NCBI RefSeq assembly: GCF_047496725.1
Contig: NC_132982.1
Span: 5,115,501-5,179,500, forward strand
Direction: 5' to 3'
Length of the DNA stretch: 64,000 nt
Origin: Anoplolepis gracilipes
Lineage: Eukaryota > Arthropoda > Insecta > Hymenoptera > Formicidae
The translations under genes and the position numbers were made by a program. Below, in pieces: positions 35,152-48,465 of this stretch. The number at the start of each line of letters is the position of its first letter. Position 1 is the stretch's first letter. The notes under the pieces were generated by a model. That model had not been told where the DNA came from and did no database searches. It worked only from the letters and a program-made list of their open reading frames with translations.

Positions 35152-35195
<44 letters not shown>

Positions 35196-36688
35196 CGATT
35201 AAGAAAAAAGATAAAATCTCTAGTAAAACTGATTATTGTGTAAGGAGAAAGTATCGACCATATTATTGGGTCATAAATGAAGCAATTGTAACATGATACT
35301 GTGATTTTTTAAACGTAATCGCAGTATCATAATTATTTAAATATTAGTCAAAGCTGTAATATGTTTATTATCCTTTATAGAGTAATTATATATGGATACA
35401 AAATTATTCTAATTATTATTATTATTTCGTGATTCTGTAAAAAATTATATAACATTAAGTGCAACATATAACTGTATTGTTTTTTTTAGATTTAATGTAT
35501 GTTCTCTTCGATTATACTTCATGTATTTACGATTACGTTGCAAACTGCAAGATGTATGAATCAAGGATTGAAATCGATATGTCTTTCGGTTTTATATAAT
35601 AATAACATTAAAAGAAAAATTCCTGAATAATATAAATATCAGATATTTGATTTTACATACCGATATTTGACATCTAATACTGATGTAATTAAAAATTTTT
35701 TTCTTTGCCGTCTTATATTGTAAGAGTAGAGATAAACACGATACCGGTATACAATTGGTAAAGAAATTATTTTGATATTCAATCCTTGATGTTAATAATG
35801 TTTAATTGTAATTTCAGAGAAATTGTTGTAAAAGAGAATTTGTCAATAAATATTCAAACAAATATAATGTGTCTATATTCTATATGTATATAAAGTGATG
35901 TAAGCGTATATTAATACAAGAAGGAAGAGGCGATTTATCGTAACATCAGCCGTAATATCTAATGTCTCATCACTTATACTTCTTTTTACTACCGCATAGG
36001 ATTATGAAAGAATGCAGAGGAACTATCAATATGTTCACACAGGTGGGGGTCACATCGATGGACACGAGAGCGTCTCTCTTCGACCCGCTTCATTCATGTT
36101 TAGTGGTGTCATCCAGTAATACCGCTGAAGAGAATCGGCTTTCTTCGCGTTTAACCGGCACTCGAAGCTTCCCGACGTTTTCGAGAACACTATAACTTAT
36201 AAGAATTATAATTTCACGCGAAAGAATTTGGTGCTTAGACAATTATTTGACAGTTTGTCGAGCGCTTCTGCGCGAGGAAATATTTTTGCGGCAAAAGGAA
36301 GAAAATTAGTCACAGTGTTAGTTTTTGACTTCAAGGTGTTGTCATGATAAAAATATTCATGATTTAAAAGAATTAATCTTATTGTTAGATGTAAAAGTTG
36401 ATTTACATATAGTGAGGAAAGACATCCAATTATAATGAAAATTTTTCAAATTTTTAATAACAAGTTCCGTGACACTTAAATAATTTTTCAATTGTAACGA
36501 TGCGGGATAACAGATCACCGGATAGCAAGGTACATGTGTATAAACATATATATTGCTTGTAACTACTATATAAATCATAATTTTCATAAATTAAATTTAC
36601 ACAAAATACAACGTTTTCAAAAAAAATATTTAATTAACTTTAGCATTTTTTTTTCATTTTACTTCATGGAAAAATAGTAAAGAATATT

Positions 36689-36724
<36 letters not shown>

Positions 36725-38101
36725 AATATAGACATAATTTCTCTTCTTTATGCACGTGTTAAAAAGCTATCCATATATTCACGCTAATGTATTCATATAT
36801 GATTTAATATTCTGATAACGTCGTTTTTCCTTTTTCGCATAACAAATTGTATTTTCTAAAGATATGAAAAGTGATTTATGAAAATACCCAGCGGGGCTGG
36901 TACGCGAACTTAAACACCAGCGAAAGCGCATCTTTCGTTTCTTCAAAGGGGATTCTGTAAAGCGACACTTTCAAAGTCTTTGTCTATTTCATTATTTATA
37001 TTCCTGCAAAATTATGCAAAATATTGTTGTTCTGGTCTTACATTCTTGAGAAATTAAGTAAAATCATAGCTTATGAAAAGAAGAATCATTGTATCGTTAT
37101 ATAATTAGAGAGATGTAATTTGAAATAAGACGAACTAAAAACATAATGTATGTCTAATATATTTTTAATCAAAAGAATAATGTAAAGTTAAAGTTGATAT
37201 ATCGAAATCCTTGGAAGACATTCACTTTTTCTAGAGCATAGATATCGAAGCTAACAAAGTTCAAAAAGACTAATCATTATGATATGTTTAGTATCTCAAA
37301 ATCAGTGAGAAGAGAAACAATTTTTTATACTTTACAGATCTAATTGTATTTTTTTAAATTTACGAACTGTATATATTTATGTATATTCTGTGCTAAAATT
37401 TCTATAGCTGTTCCAAATCAATCCTAACGTCAATACAAGTGACAGTGACATTGTCAATATACAAGTAACATGACAGACGAAAAACTAAAATTTATAATAA
37501 AATGAAGAGATTGAACAAGTGTCGAAGAAAAGTGATTGAAGACTCTTTTGTCTGTCAAAAATGTTTAAAGTCAGTTTCTATATATTTTCATTTTAAAATA
37601 CAGATATATTATAGAACACAAAACATACTGCATATGTAACGTAATATTAAGAAAAATCGGAGAATGTAAATTTTGCATCTCTACTTCTCAATGAAGATAT
37701 TGGTTAGAAACTTATCCATTACTTGAAGGATCAGAGAGAGATTAACTAAACAACTCTCTACATATATCGCGGTATCCGTCGTTAAATAAACGAGAATCTG
37801 GTCGCGGTTTTATCGAAATGATTCTCTCGCTCTATGCATGCGCAAATAACGGCTTGTACATACGTCAAAGTTTGCAGTTCTCTCCAGTCGAAGACTTGAA
37901 AGACTGTCAAAGCTCGCTTCCTAGGATTAAGGCAGCGAATCGATGGCGACCGGAAGTCTCGTTCGACCGTTGAAGGCCGAACAAAAGATCTTCCAACATA
38001 AAATGATTAGCAGTTGAAGAACAAAAAAGTCTGAAGAAAATCAAAAAGAGATTTCTTCAATCATCAATTCTCGAAACGCTCGTTGATAACTCTCGAGAAT
38101 C
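34950..38101. other. Spacer between the two phospholipase-like genes
   Basis: About 3.1 kb, mostly AT-rich, with TA microsatellites at 35158-35190 and 36692-36720. A GC-richer pocket at about 35990-36190 has an acceptor-like TACCGCATAG and an open frame (see findings). A second pocket lies at about 36885-36970. The final 350 bases contain the presumed promoter and 5' UTR of the second copy; I see no clear TATA box. Confidence 0.45.
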
Positions 38102-41100
38102 ATGAGAGTTCAAATAATTTACTTATATCTAGCCATTGTTGGTTTTCATCTGGCCGATTGCATATCTTTCATGGATTTCTTGTACAGTTTACTTCAAGCA
38201 GGCAAGGTAAGTTTTTGGTACTAAAATTGCGAAGTTAATTAACTACATTTTATATTGATTAAATTATTAATATCCTTTTGTGAATAAATTGTCAAATTGT
38301 CAAACAACGCATGACTCGAGAAAAGAATTTTTGTATTAAACTAATTTTAAATTACCAAATCTATACTAATTTGTAGGAATTAAATAAATAAATTAATAAA
38401 ATAAAATAAATATATCTAATAAATTGGAATAAATAAATAATTTAATGAATTAAATAAATAAGAAAAATAGTACTAAAATTATTGGTAATATAGAGATATA
38501 TATGTAAAATTCATAAAACTAAGCTATGCAAAAAAAGAAACTTGTCCCACTAATGTTAATTTCTGCAATTTAAGTTGTAACCGCAATGTAACTATTGAAG
38601 ATAAAGGAAGTGAGAGTTTACCAAGCTTGTAATTGTTCACAAATTCAATAGTTTGACTGACAAGAGACATTATTACCGAAAATGTTTTAGTATGCAGGAG
38701 ATCATTCAAATACGTTCATACCAAACGAGAAATCGCACGTGATTTGCGAGTTAAAATCAGATCTCCCTTTATTCAGACGATTTGTAATTTCTTGTCAGAG
38801 TTGCAAAAATATTATTATTAATAAAATATAATTGTAAAGATTAACAAAATTTGAATACGACATCTGTTAAACATTTTTTTTCTCTTAATCGTTGATTTTA
38901 ATATATAATAAAATATATAATATAAAAACAATATAAAACATATAGAAAAATCATTAACGCCCTATAGTATGATATATAGTGATTTACCTCGGTTCATAAT
39001 AAATTTTTGCTATGATTCATATGATTAAAATCAGTAAAAAGAATAAATTAGAACGTGGAAGAAGTCTCGATAGTAGAAACCGTAAACTACCGACGCACAG
39101 TTCGAAAAAAAGAATGTTTTGCATTCTACGCAATCGGAGAAAGGAACATTTCTTTTTGTCTCATTTAGTGACCTGTAGGCCTTGTGCCATATCAGATATG
39201 TTCAGGGCCATTTCAATATATCCGCATATTCATTATATATTTTTATAAATTATATAATGATTATTAATCTTATATATATTATTATTTTCTAAACTTTTGG
39301 TCTTTTATTTCTTTGAATATTGTTCCTTCTCCAAATTTTATCGTTACATGCTCTTCCTATAAAATATCTACATAGAATAGATATTTAAAATTCGTGAAAT
39401 GTAAAATTTAATTTTTAATATTAATAATTTTTCTTAATCTAAATTAAGTAATTAATTATTTTAATAGATAAAATATTAATGCATAAAATACATACCTATT
39501 GTAATAAAATATATGCAGGTAATAAATAATATTTGCCAAACTAATGTCATAAAAATCCGATAAATATAGTTAAGATACACCTGGATATGACATATTTATT
39601 TCGATATGGTATGACAAATTATTTATACATGCTAATATCTAAGTCGTGATGCTACGCAATGCACGTTTTGGAATGCAAATCGAAGAAAGCAAGAGTATAA
39701 ACGTGTGTCGAATATTAAGCACGCTAATCGACACCGGCTTAAATGCGCTGTCAGAAAATACCGCAAGTGAAAAGTCTCGTTCTACTTCGAAGATACATTT
39801 GCACAATTGATTGTAGAAATAATTCTTATGTATATTAGTAAGAACAGGTTAGTTAATGTACCGGAAATATGTTAAATATAGCTTCAAAAATATTTCTAAA
39901 ATTTTAACAACTGTCGCAAACTATTTTCTCGATTATACAGTATTTTTAAATTTCGAGACTTTTTTTATATTTAAATTTCACTTTTTCAAAAATATCATGG
40001 AAGAACTTTAATTAGTCATTTACATAATAACAGTAACTACATAAAATCATTATTAACATTTTTCTTATATATCTGCATTATTATCAGGCGTTATTATCTC
40101 ATTGACTTTATACATGTGTATTTTTTTCGAAATTAAATGAGTAGTTTAATAATTAATATTATTTTAATAATTTATGCAAAAAATGTGTGAATACAAAAAT
40201 CCTGTAATGTAGCTCGAATTAAAATTATCATTAAAACAATTTCTTCCCTCTGTATTATTGTTACGGTAATTAAATTGTAAATCATATCTTGCGCGAATTG
40301 TGTTGCCACACTCAAATTATTCAAATGTGTTTGACGATGAGTGTCACTTCAATAAAGATACGAATCTCGCGTAATTAGATATTGTAATTGACATCAAAGA
40401 GTGGCTTCAAAGCGTGTCATATCCCATTAAAAGAGAAATTACTATTTTATTGCACAGTTGAGCAAATTTTATATAAATATAATAAATAATGCAAAATCGT
40501 AATTTTTGCATTTTATTTTAAAATCATTTTGCATTATCAGAATTATTGTGATTAATCCGCGCACAAGTATTAGGTACACCGAATACGATAAAACTTACAT
40601 GCACATTTATTCGTACATATGTACACAAAGCAAACACAATTAAGTATATATTCAAATTATAAAATTTTCAGAAAAAAATCGATGAAAATGGAATTTCGTA
40701 TCCTAAACTACGCAGCAATGTACGAAGACAACCAATAATCCCCGACAACGTTTCGTTTCCTTGCAATGTATATTCTGGCAGGTATAATTTTATTTATTAA
40801 TTAATATTTTATGCAAAACCACATAAAACCACCATAAAACCACCGCATAAAATAATTTTCTTGGTGATTATAAGATCGTGCATTTTCATTACGCAGATAA
40901 TATATAAATAACTCCAAATTTATAATTTTAATACGAGCATGCTCCTATTATGATTATAAATTTGGAGTTATTTATATAATCACATTTGTACCACTTTTTA
41001 ATGACGATAAATATGATTTATGTATCAGTAAACAATCGCGTTTAATGTTAAATGTATGACAAAGATATGGTGAATTCTAAATCGATAGATAGATTTACAA

Positions 41101-44100
41101 AACTTATACAGAGTGTCTCACGAGAAGATATTGAAACTAATCAGCTGTCATTTTCGAATACATACAGTTATTGAAAAAAAAACAAAAATTGCATTGAAGA
41201 GAGGAAAGTCTGCAGTTTTTAACGGGTATAAATAAAATTTATCAAAGTATTTATTTACCAGTTTATTTTAGTGATAAAAAATATATTAATAATCAAATAA
41301 ACTAATAATAAATATTTTCAAAGTGCGTACTATCTGAATGCATAAAAATCAATTCTTTTACGAAAACTCGCAAAAACTTTTTCTAATATATCTTTATTTA
41401 ATGTTCTTGACGATCTTTTTAATAGCTATTATTAAATCTGTTTCTGGATTTCCAGTTATTATCTTTAATCTCTTGTCTTTATCTCCAAAGAAAAAAATCA
41501 CACGAATTTAAGTCCGGTGAATATGATGATCATTCGAGCCCTTCCTTAGACAAATTTTTATCCCAGACCAATGACTTGGATGCCATAAACTTTATGGATT
41601 TCGAAGACCTCCTGGGTTCAGTATGATGCCGTTCCATCCTAAAATGAAATCCTCTGACTAGGTCTCTTTTTTTTTGCATGAGGGAAGAATTGTTTTCGAC
41701 AAGATGCTTGTAACTTTCCAGTTGATTTTTGCACACTAAGATAATGTGCACTTTAAAAATATTTAGCTTATTTGATTATTAGTATATTTTTCATAAATAA
41801 AATAAACTGATAAACAAACAATTTGTTAAATTTTATTTATAACCATTAAAAAGGAAACTGCAGACTTTTCTCTCTTCAATGCAATTTTTGTTTTTTCAAT
41901 AACTAACTATGTTTCTCGAAAATGACAGCTGATTAGTTTCAATACCCGTGACACCCTGTTACTTTTATTTTATTTCTCGCAGATCTTTATCAATACCAGA
42001 CAACGTTCATCGATTGAGACCAGGTGACATCGACGTGGTCGGTGGTCTTGGCGATTCTTTAGTCGCCGGAAACGGCGCCATGGAAGAGTTCGCCACCGGA
42101 ACCTTCATCGAGTCACGTGGTGTCAGCTGGTGTGCCGGAGGCCAGGGCGATTGGAGAGAGTTTCTCACGCTTCCTAACATTTTGAAGGTATAACGTATAA
42201 GAAATGTTTCAAGGAATCTTTGTATCCACGTTTCATCGATCTTTCAAACATATCGCAAACGTATATCACATATGTAGAGCGAAAAAAATTGTAAAAAATT
42301 ATGTAAGAATAAATGTTCATTTTCTTCAATCCAGCGCGATGTTTTATTTCATTCATAATAAAAAAAGCGATAATCTTCATTATTGTAATACAGATGTACA
42401 ATCCGAGATTAACCGGATACTCTACCAATACGGGTGAGTTTCACTCAACCTCGGCGAAGCTGAACATCGCCTTTCCGGTTGCTGCTACGGAGGATGCATT
42501 GCAGCAAGCGAAAATCTTAGTGCAGAGAATCAGAAGCGATCCGAAAATAAATATGAAGGAACATTGGAAGGTAATAATCCGTGCGTCTCGTAATTTCTTT
42601 ATTGCGACATAAGGTAGTTGAGAAGAAACATAGTCGCTATTAAAGTTTTTATTTATTTCTAACAAAGTCGTTTCCTTTATGTTTCAGCTTATTACGATCC
42701 TATTTGGAGCTAATGATATTTGCTCGGCGCAATGTTACAGTCCGCAACAATTCTCGCCAATGCGTTATGCTTTGCATTTACAAAGAGCGCTTGATTTTTT
42801 AAAGATCGCGCTTCCTCGTACGCTAGTCAATCTGATTCCAGCCATAGGTGATAATTTAATAAAAATTTAATGAGTAGGCTAGTTAGATTAAATCTAATTA
42901 GTAATCAATATAAATGGGAGCGAACTAATAAGAAGCAAAGTGCGGAAGTCGGTTGCACTTCCGCGCTGTAGCTCTTATTAACTCATTCTCATTTACGTTG
43001 CTTATATATCAGACAGCTATTTTCCATTTTTGTTAATTAATCATTCTGTACAAATAGTAGAGAAAAGTTAATAAATGTAATTAGTAATTTTTTATATAAT
43101 ATAAACAAAAAAATGTTATTATTGCAATATGTACTCTGATTCAAATGCCTCTTTTTGACAGAGTTTTTAAATGCTTTCTAACAAAAATTATAATGCATAT
43201 TAATTATAATATTATAGTTTTCACAAAAATTTTATCTATATACTTATATTTATCTGTATTATTTTTTTGTAACAGATGTCACGGTTTCAATTAGAGTAAA
43301 GCAAAGTATCATGTGCAAGATATTGCATCCCCTTTTTTGCGCCTGTATGCATAAGGGTAACCGGCCGGAAATTGTCGCGGCGAACATGTCACGGCTCTAT
43401 CAACAAGCCGCCGAAGCTTTAATATACTCAGGAAGGTACATCCTTAACACATTCAATGTACAATTAAATACATTTTACTTAATCAGCAACCTATTAATTT
43501 TTAATCCTTTTCTCAAAGGTTATTAAAAGAAATTTGTTATTATATATATTCGATTTATGTGTGTTAAGATAGTTCGGTGTATTAAATTCATAAATTTATT
43601 TATACGACACACAAAACATTAACGAATATATTTGTTGTCTTTCTTTATAGGTATGATAAATCCCCAGATTTTACGGTGGTGTTACAACCATTTACTAAAT
43701 TATTCAATGCACCTAATGCAGATCCTATTCGTGCACCACCAATTGATCCTACTTTGGTCACATACGACTGTTTTCACTTTAGTCAGAAAGGACATGCGCT
43801 CGGTAAGAGATATAGTAAAAGATATGTTAATTTTTACTTTTGTTGTTTTAAAAAAATATTTTTTTATTTAAGCAAAATATTAACTTTATGTTAAACTATG
43901 TTATAAATGTTACAAATGGCATGTAATTGTAATATTTATAATAATGCTCTTTATTATAGTTATTTACTGTCATCGGTTGAGTTACGCCTATCAACATCGA
44001 AAAATATCACCTAAGCGTTAAAACAGTTGCACTTCACTAGGCGACGCGGAAAATCGGCGTGTTCCAATAATAAATAAAAAGAGTATCAATAAAAAATTTA

Positions 44101-45177
44101 GCAAATTTTTTTACGCAATAATATTCATTTAGATTTTATCGAAAAGTTATTTTATTTTATTATTATATTATTTTATTATTTAATTTGTATAATTCATGCT
44201 ATATATTTTTCGAGAAATGTTATTATATTGTAAATATATATAATAGTAGTGTAATTTTTAATTTTATATAAAAATTTAAAAATTTATTTTATTTTATGCA
44301 AATCAAATGCAGATGACCTTCAACTGATTGTAATAAAATTTCTAAAATAAGTTAATTTTCACATTAAAAATCAATTAGATTTGCATGATTATGTTCATTG
44401 TATTATTGAAGAATTGATACTATGACCATTTGCATATTGCACATAGTAACATTCAACTTGAAAATTAATTTAATATTTCATACCACACGAATGTAATATA
44501 TACACTATTAGTTATGTCAGCGACATGTAATAAGCGCACATATTCATAAATGTTCTGTAATCCATAATAATTTAAAGTAATAAGAATGACAGTCGAGAAT
44601 TAATTTGCAAGAATTAATCCATTAATAAAACCGGATTAATAAAAACCTTTTGCACGAAGATTGGCTAGTTAATAATTATTTACCAATTTAAGTGGTTAAA
44701 AATAAATTGATTTGAGCAGTAAAATTTATTTGAGCAATAAAATAATCTCCCTTGCAGCTGACTCATTGTAAACGCAAGCGCGTGTTTATTAGTGGCGTGT
44801 GAATGAAGAGAAATCATTAAGTATCTTTTAGATGATGTCAATAAGAGTCATGGTGAAAGAAAACGTCACGCCAGTTTACTGTTGGCACTACTCACATTAT
44901 TGCTTTTAGGAAAAAATAGCGAAATAAGTGACGCAAAATTGACACATGTAATATTTTCGTTTTTTTTTTTTTAATATTTGTTTTCTTCTTGTTTTCAGGC
45001 GCCAATCTTTTGTGGAACAATATGTTGGAACCGGTTGGAAACAAGACGGAAAACGGAATGCCTAAGATACTGGAGAAGGTACTCTGTCCTACAGAGAATG
45101 CACCCTACATCTTCACAAACGTTAATTCACGTTTTTTCAAAATGACCGGCAAGCAAGATGGAATTGTGCCCAGATAG
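38102..45177 (+). CDS. Phospholipase B1-like SGNH/GDSL hydrolase, second tandem copy, 415 aa
   Basis: Eight coding exons: 38102-38206, 40672-40781, 41983-42187, 42394-42570, 42688-42847, 43276-43435, 43651-43802, 44999-45177; the frame is continuous through all GT/AG joints. The N terminus (MRVQIIYLYLAIVGFHLADC) is a probable signal peptide. SGNH blocks: GDSLVAGNGA with Ser97, the Gly of SRGVSWCAGG, GAND with Asn208, and DCFH with Asp345/His348. The motifs are closer to the family norm than those of the first copy. The tail CPTEN...NVNS matches the first copy. It probably acts on phospholipids or other acyl esters outside the cell; I see no C-terminal membrane anchor. An extra intron (42848-43275) splits the region held in one exon (33759-34057) in the first copy. 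Polyadenylation signal at 45351. Confidence 0.93.
40901..40978. repeat. Short near-perfect hairpin in intron 2
   Basis: ATATAAATAACTCCAAATTTATAAT (from about 40902) is mirrored by ATTATAAATTTGGAGTTATTTATAT. The centre is TACGAGCATGCTCCTA. Arms are about 33 bases. It could be a tiny MITE remnant or a transcribed hairpin. Confidence 0.85.
41107..41961 (-). mobile_element. Decayed mariner-like (IS630/Tc1 superfamily) element with long inverted repeats
   Basis: The element is flanked by TA. Ends are ACAGAGTGTCTCACG at left and CGTGACACCCTGT at right, with inverted arms extending about 190 bases each (roughly 41109-41305 and 41772-41959); GACAGCTGATTAGTTTCAAT is identical in both. Minus-strand remnants of a DDE transposase appear in broken frames: a stretch starting DGTASY, and SPDLNSCDFFLW, which matches the SPDLxPxDFFLW catalytic block of mariner-type transposases. 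Stops and frameshifts make it inactive, and at about 855 bases it is shorter than a full element (about 1.3 kb). It sits in intron 2 of the second phospholipase-like gene, opposite to transcription. The long arms are unusual for classic mariners (about 30 bases). Confidence 0.85.
42901..43004 (+). other. Precursor-miRNA-like hairpin in intron 5
   Basis: The left arm ends GCGGAAGT (42942-42949), followed by the 7-base loop CGGTTGC and then ACTTCCGC. Pairing extends outward through TTAATAAGAG-type blocks to a stem of about 38-48 bases with small mismatches. It is GC-richer than the intron. The size and shape fit a pre-miRNA or mirror-image MITE remnant; expression is unknown. Confidence 0.5.
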
Positions 45178-45350
45178 CGTAAGGTTTGACAGTAATCGAG
45201 CACGATTTACAAGAATATTTATGCGATACACAATAAGGCACCCAACAAATTGGATGGAATAGTTATGCATCTGTTATCGATATTATATTCATATAAAATT
45301 TTCGGCTAAAGAAGAAAGCGTAAATGAGATTAATAATTAATAATGAGATA

Positions 45351-45356
45351 AATAAA
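45351..45356 (+). terminator. Polyadenylation signal of second phospholipase-like gene
   Basis: AATAAA lies 173 bases after the stop codon at 45177, and a second copy follows immediately (45359). Confidence 0.5.
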
Positions 45357-45399
45357 GAATAAATAATTTAAACATAAGACAATATAGTTTTAATACAAA

Positions 45400-47769
45400 T
45401 TAAACACTTTTGTTTATATATGTATATTTGCATAATTAATGTCCAAATAACTGACAATACTCGCTAATTATTATACATATATCATTAACAATAATTTTAT
45501 AGTTTTTCATATATTTGAGAAAAATGTAATCATTTAAAATGTAATAACATTTTCAACCTAAGAAAAAGATAACTTACTAATACTTATAGGTAAAAATATG
45601 TATAATTAACATTCAAAAATGTACTAAGTAATCAAGTAATATAAATAAAATAAATAATGTTTTTAAATTTTCCAGACAAATATTCAAACAAATGTTGTAA
45701 TAAGTAATAAATTTATTTGTAAATCAAAAATTTTATTTGATTTTTTTTTATCTTCAGTAATAAATATATCGTTTTATCTATTTTTTTATACACATAAATA
45801 TACAATAGAAGTGACACTGACTCGGACACTCTGTAGCAATCATCTATTCAATGCAACTTACTAAATATTTTTAAAGTAATTTTTTTAAATTATTTATAGT
45901 CTTTTTTCATTAAAAAGTCTTAAATAAATGAGTAAATTATGTACGCGTTGAGCAAAAATAATGCCAATTTATTTGCAACTGCAATATTCTTTTCCAAAAT
46001 TATAAAAATCGCATTTATACATGCGCATAAGAAATTTGCAATTTTAACGAAGAAAAAAAAGAGAAAGATGGAAAAAAGTTGCATCTTAAAAATGAAACAC
46101 TTAACAGGACTTCAAAGTCCATATAACTCGGACGAACTACAAACGGAATGTCTGTTAGGCAAAACCCAGATTATATTTCGCGAAATATCCGGTTAACAGT
46201 TAAATGACAAAGAATGTGGAGAATTTTTTTTCGTATGTATATGTCATCTCAGAAAGTCTTTAATTTATATATGTATCCCAAGGATTTTCTCAAATTTTTT
46301 TAAATATTTCTTCTTCACGTTTCTGTGTGAATATTTCTATATATAATATAAGAATATTTCATTAATAATACACAAATAGCAAGATTTAACGATTGATTCT
46401 TAGGTATTTAAAAAAATCTTGCAATTAAAATTAAAATTAAATTCAACAAACTTTTTGTAAAAAATATATATAAAAAATTTTTATGAAATATCATATATCA
46501 TTTTTTAATAAAACGTGTTTATATTTATGATTAATGATCCGTCAATATCAAGAACAAATGAATTTGACTCAACAAAACAATTAATCAATGCATTTTAACA
46601 GATTTCCTGACAGTTAAAGAACGAAAAAACGATAACTTATAGTTTTCCGTATTTTTCGTACCTACTCTATTTCGTACTAATTATGTTTCTACTATTCCGC
46701 GAAAATTGTGAAAATTATTTATTTCCAAATTTTCTTAACGAGGCATGAATTACTTGATCTCGCGTAGATCGGAAATGTCTAAAACATCATCGAGAGTAAA
46801 CTTTTGGGGAGCTATATATATATTTTTTTTTCCTTCCCGAGCCAAGTTGTTGATTCCGCCAATATTGAGATAACACAAAGTTTATGCCGCCAGCCAATTA
46901 AACACGTCTTTCAATCTATTGAAATTGACCCTAATCGGTGTGAAGCATTCACATGGCCGAATCGCAGTTATATATATTACGTGCAAATTTTACGCAATTA
47001 AACTTTGAATTTTATCCTACAATTAAGCTTGTAAGAAAAATGTATTAGAACATTATGCATTATATGTTCCTATTTTAAAATACAGATTAAGCAGTTTTAT
47101 TTGGTTGTGGCTAATGCAATGCGCCGACCAAGGAAGGAGAACGAGATGTTGTCAAAGTCTTACAATTAGCATGATCTTTCAAGAACCTGACTCTAACTCC
47201 TAAAGGCCTCCAATCACTAGATAATTTTAATCAATTTGTTGTTTAGTAATACAGGTTCGTTATAAAACCTTCACCTGCGCATTCGAATCTCGATTCCGTT
47301 TCCTTCGCGCTTCAATTTGGTTAATTTTTTACTATTGTTATAAGTTGTTAATAATTTCGATTATTTCTATAATTCCTACTGTTTATAAAATCAAATTTAT
47401 AAAAGAACATATCTCACACACGTTCTCATATTACGCAATTTGTATTCTCGTGTTTGACTCGATTCTACTGAACGGATAACATATTATCTCATAGATTAAT
47501 GTCGGAAATGTGGTTAATTTTTTTATGGAAACGTAGATAACGATAAACAAGAGTATAGTGTTGCGGACGGAGCAAAGCCTTTCATATTACGTTATGTAAA
47601 TTTTGAGAATTTTCAAAATTCATACATTTATTATTACTATGCAGAAAAATAGAGTACTCCTTATTATTAGATAACATACTAACAAAACATAAATGACGAC
47701 TTTTAATTTATTATTTAATGTATATAAACTAAGGAGATCTACATATAACATATATATCTCCGCTTATTT
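45400..47769. other. AT-rich intergenic stretch, no gene supported
   Basis: Short frames (45939-46196; 46804-47001) and GC-richer pockets at about 46840-46960 and 47100-47220 are present, but they lack recognisable motifs or a consistent splice model. Confidence 0.4.
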
Positions 47770-47890
47770 TTTGTATTAGAGAAAAATCAAAATTCCGATT
47801 CATATAGAATATATACATATATATAATTAGTGAGAAAATATTCGTAGAAGAATATATATGCAGAAAATCTAACAACTCATTTTTAAATTT

Positions 47891-47930
<40 letters not shown>

Positions 47931-48415
47931 AGATTTTAAAATAAATTGTTAGATTTTGCATATATATTCTTCTACCGCAGGAGCAATTCTTCCGGACGAT
48001 CATGAAGAGATCGGGCCGAGATTATATCTACTTATATTAACACTTTGCCGCAATGCACGTTACTTACGGTACAAGCTGACATAAACATTCTTGGCAAAAT
48101 TTTTATTTTTGGCAAAATTTTTTAACACTGCTGCTGTCTAATGATTTGTCTAACGGATCTTTTTACGGAAAGGTATATCTTACGAGATGTTTATAAAAAA
48201 TTTAAAGTACACGCGATTTAAATGTTGCTCTATTCAATATGATTTATTTTATGTTATTCCTACAAGAATCCTAAAAAATCTTGAGATTTCTTATTTGTCA
48301 ATTCAATTTTAACAAATTTTTTATTAGCAAAAAATTTGCTATTAAAATCTTACATTTTAATTACAGTTTGTATTAGAGAAAGATCAAAATTCTAATTTGT
48401 AGAAGAATATATATG

Positions 48416-48465
<50 letters not shown>

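Noticed and set aside
41530..41751. 73-codon minus-strand frame as an independent gene
   Set aside because: It lies inside the decayed mariner-like element, and the transposase match is in a different, broken frame.
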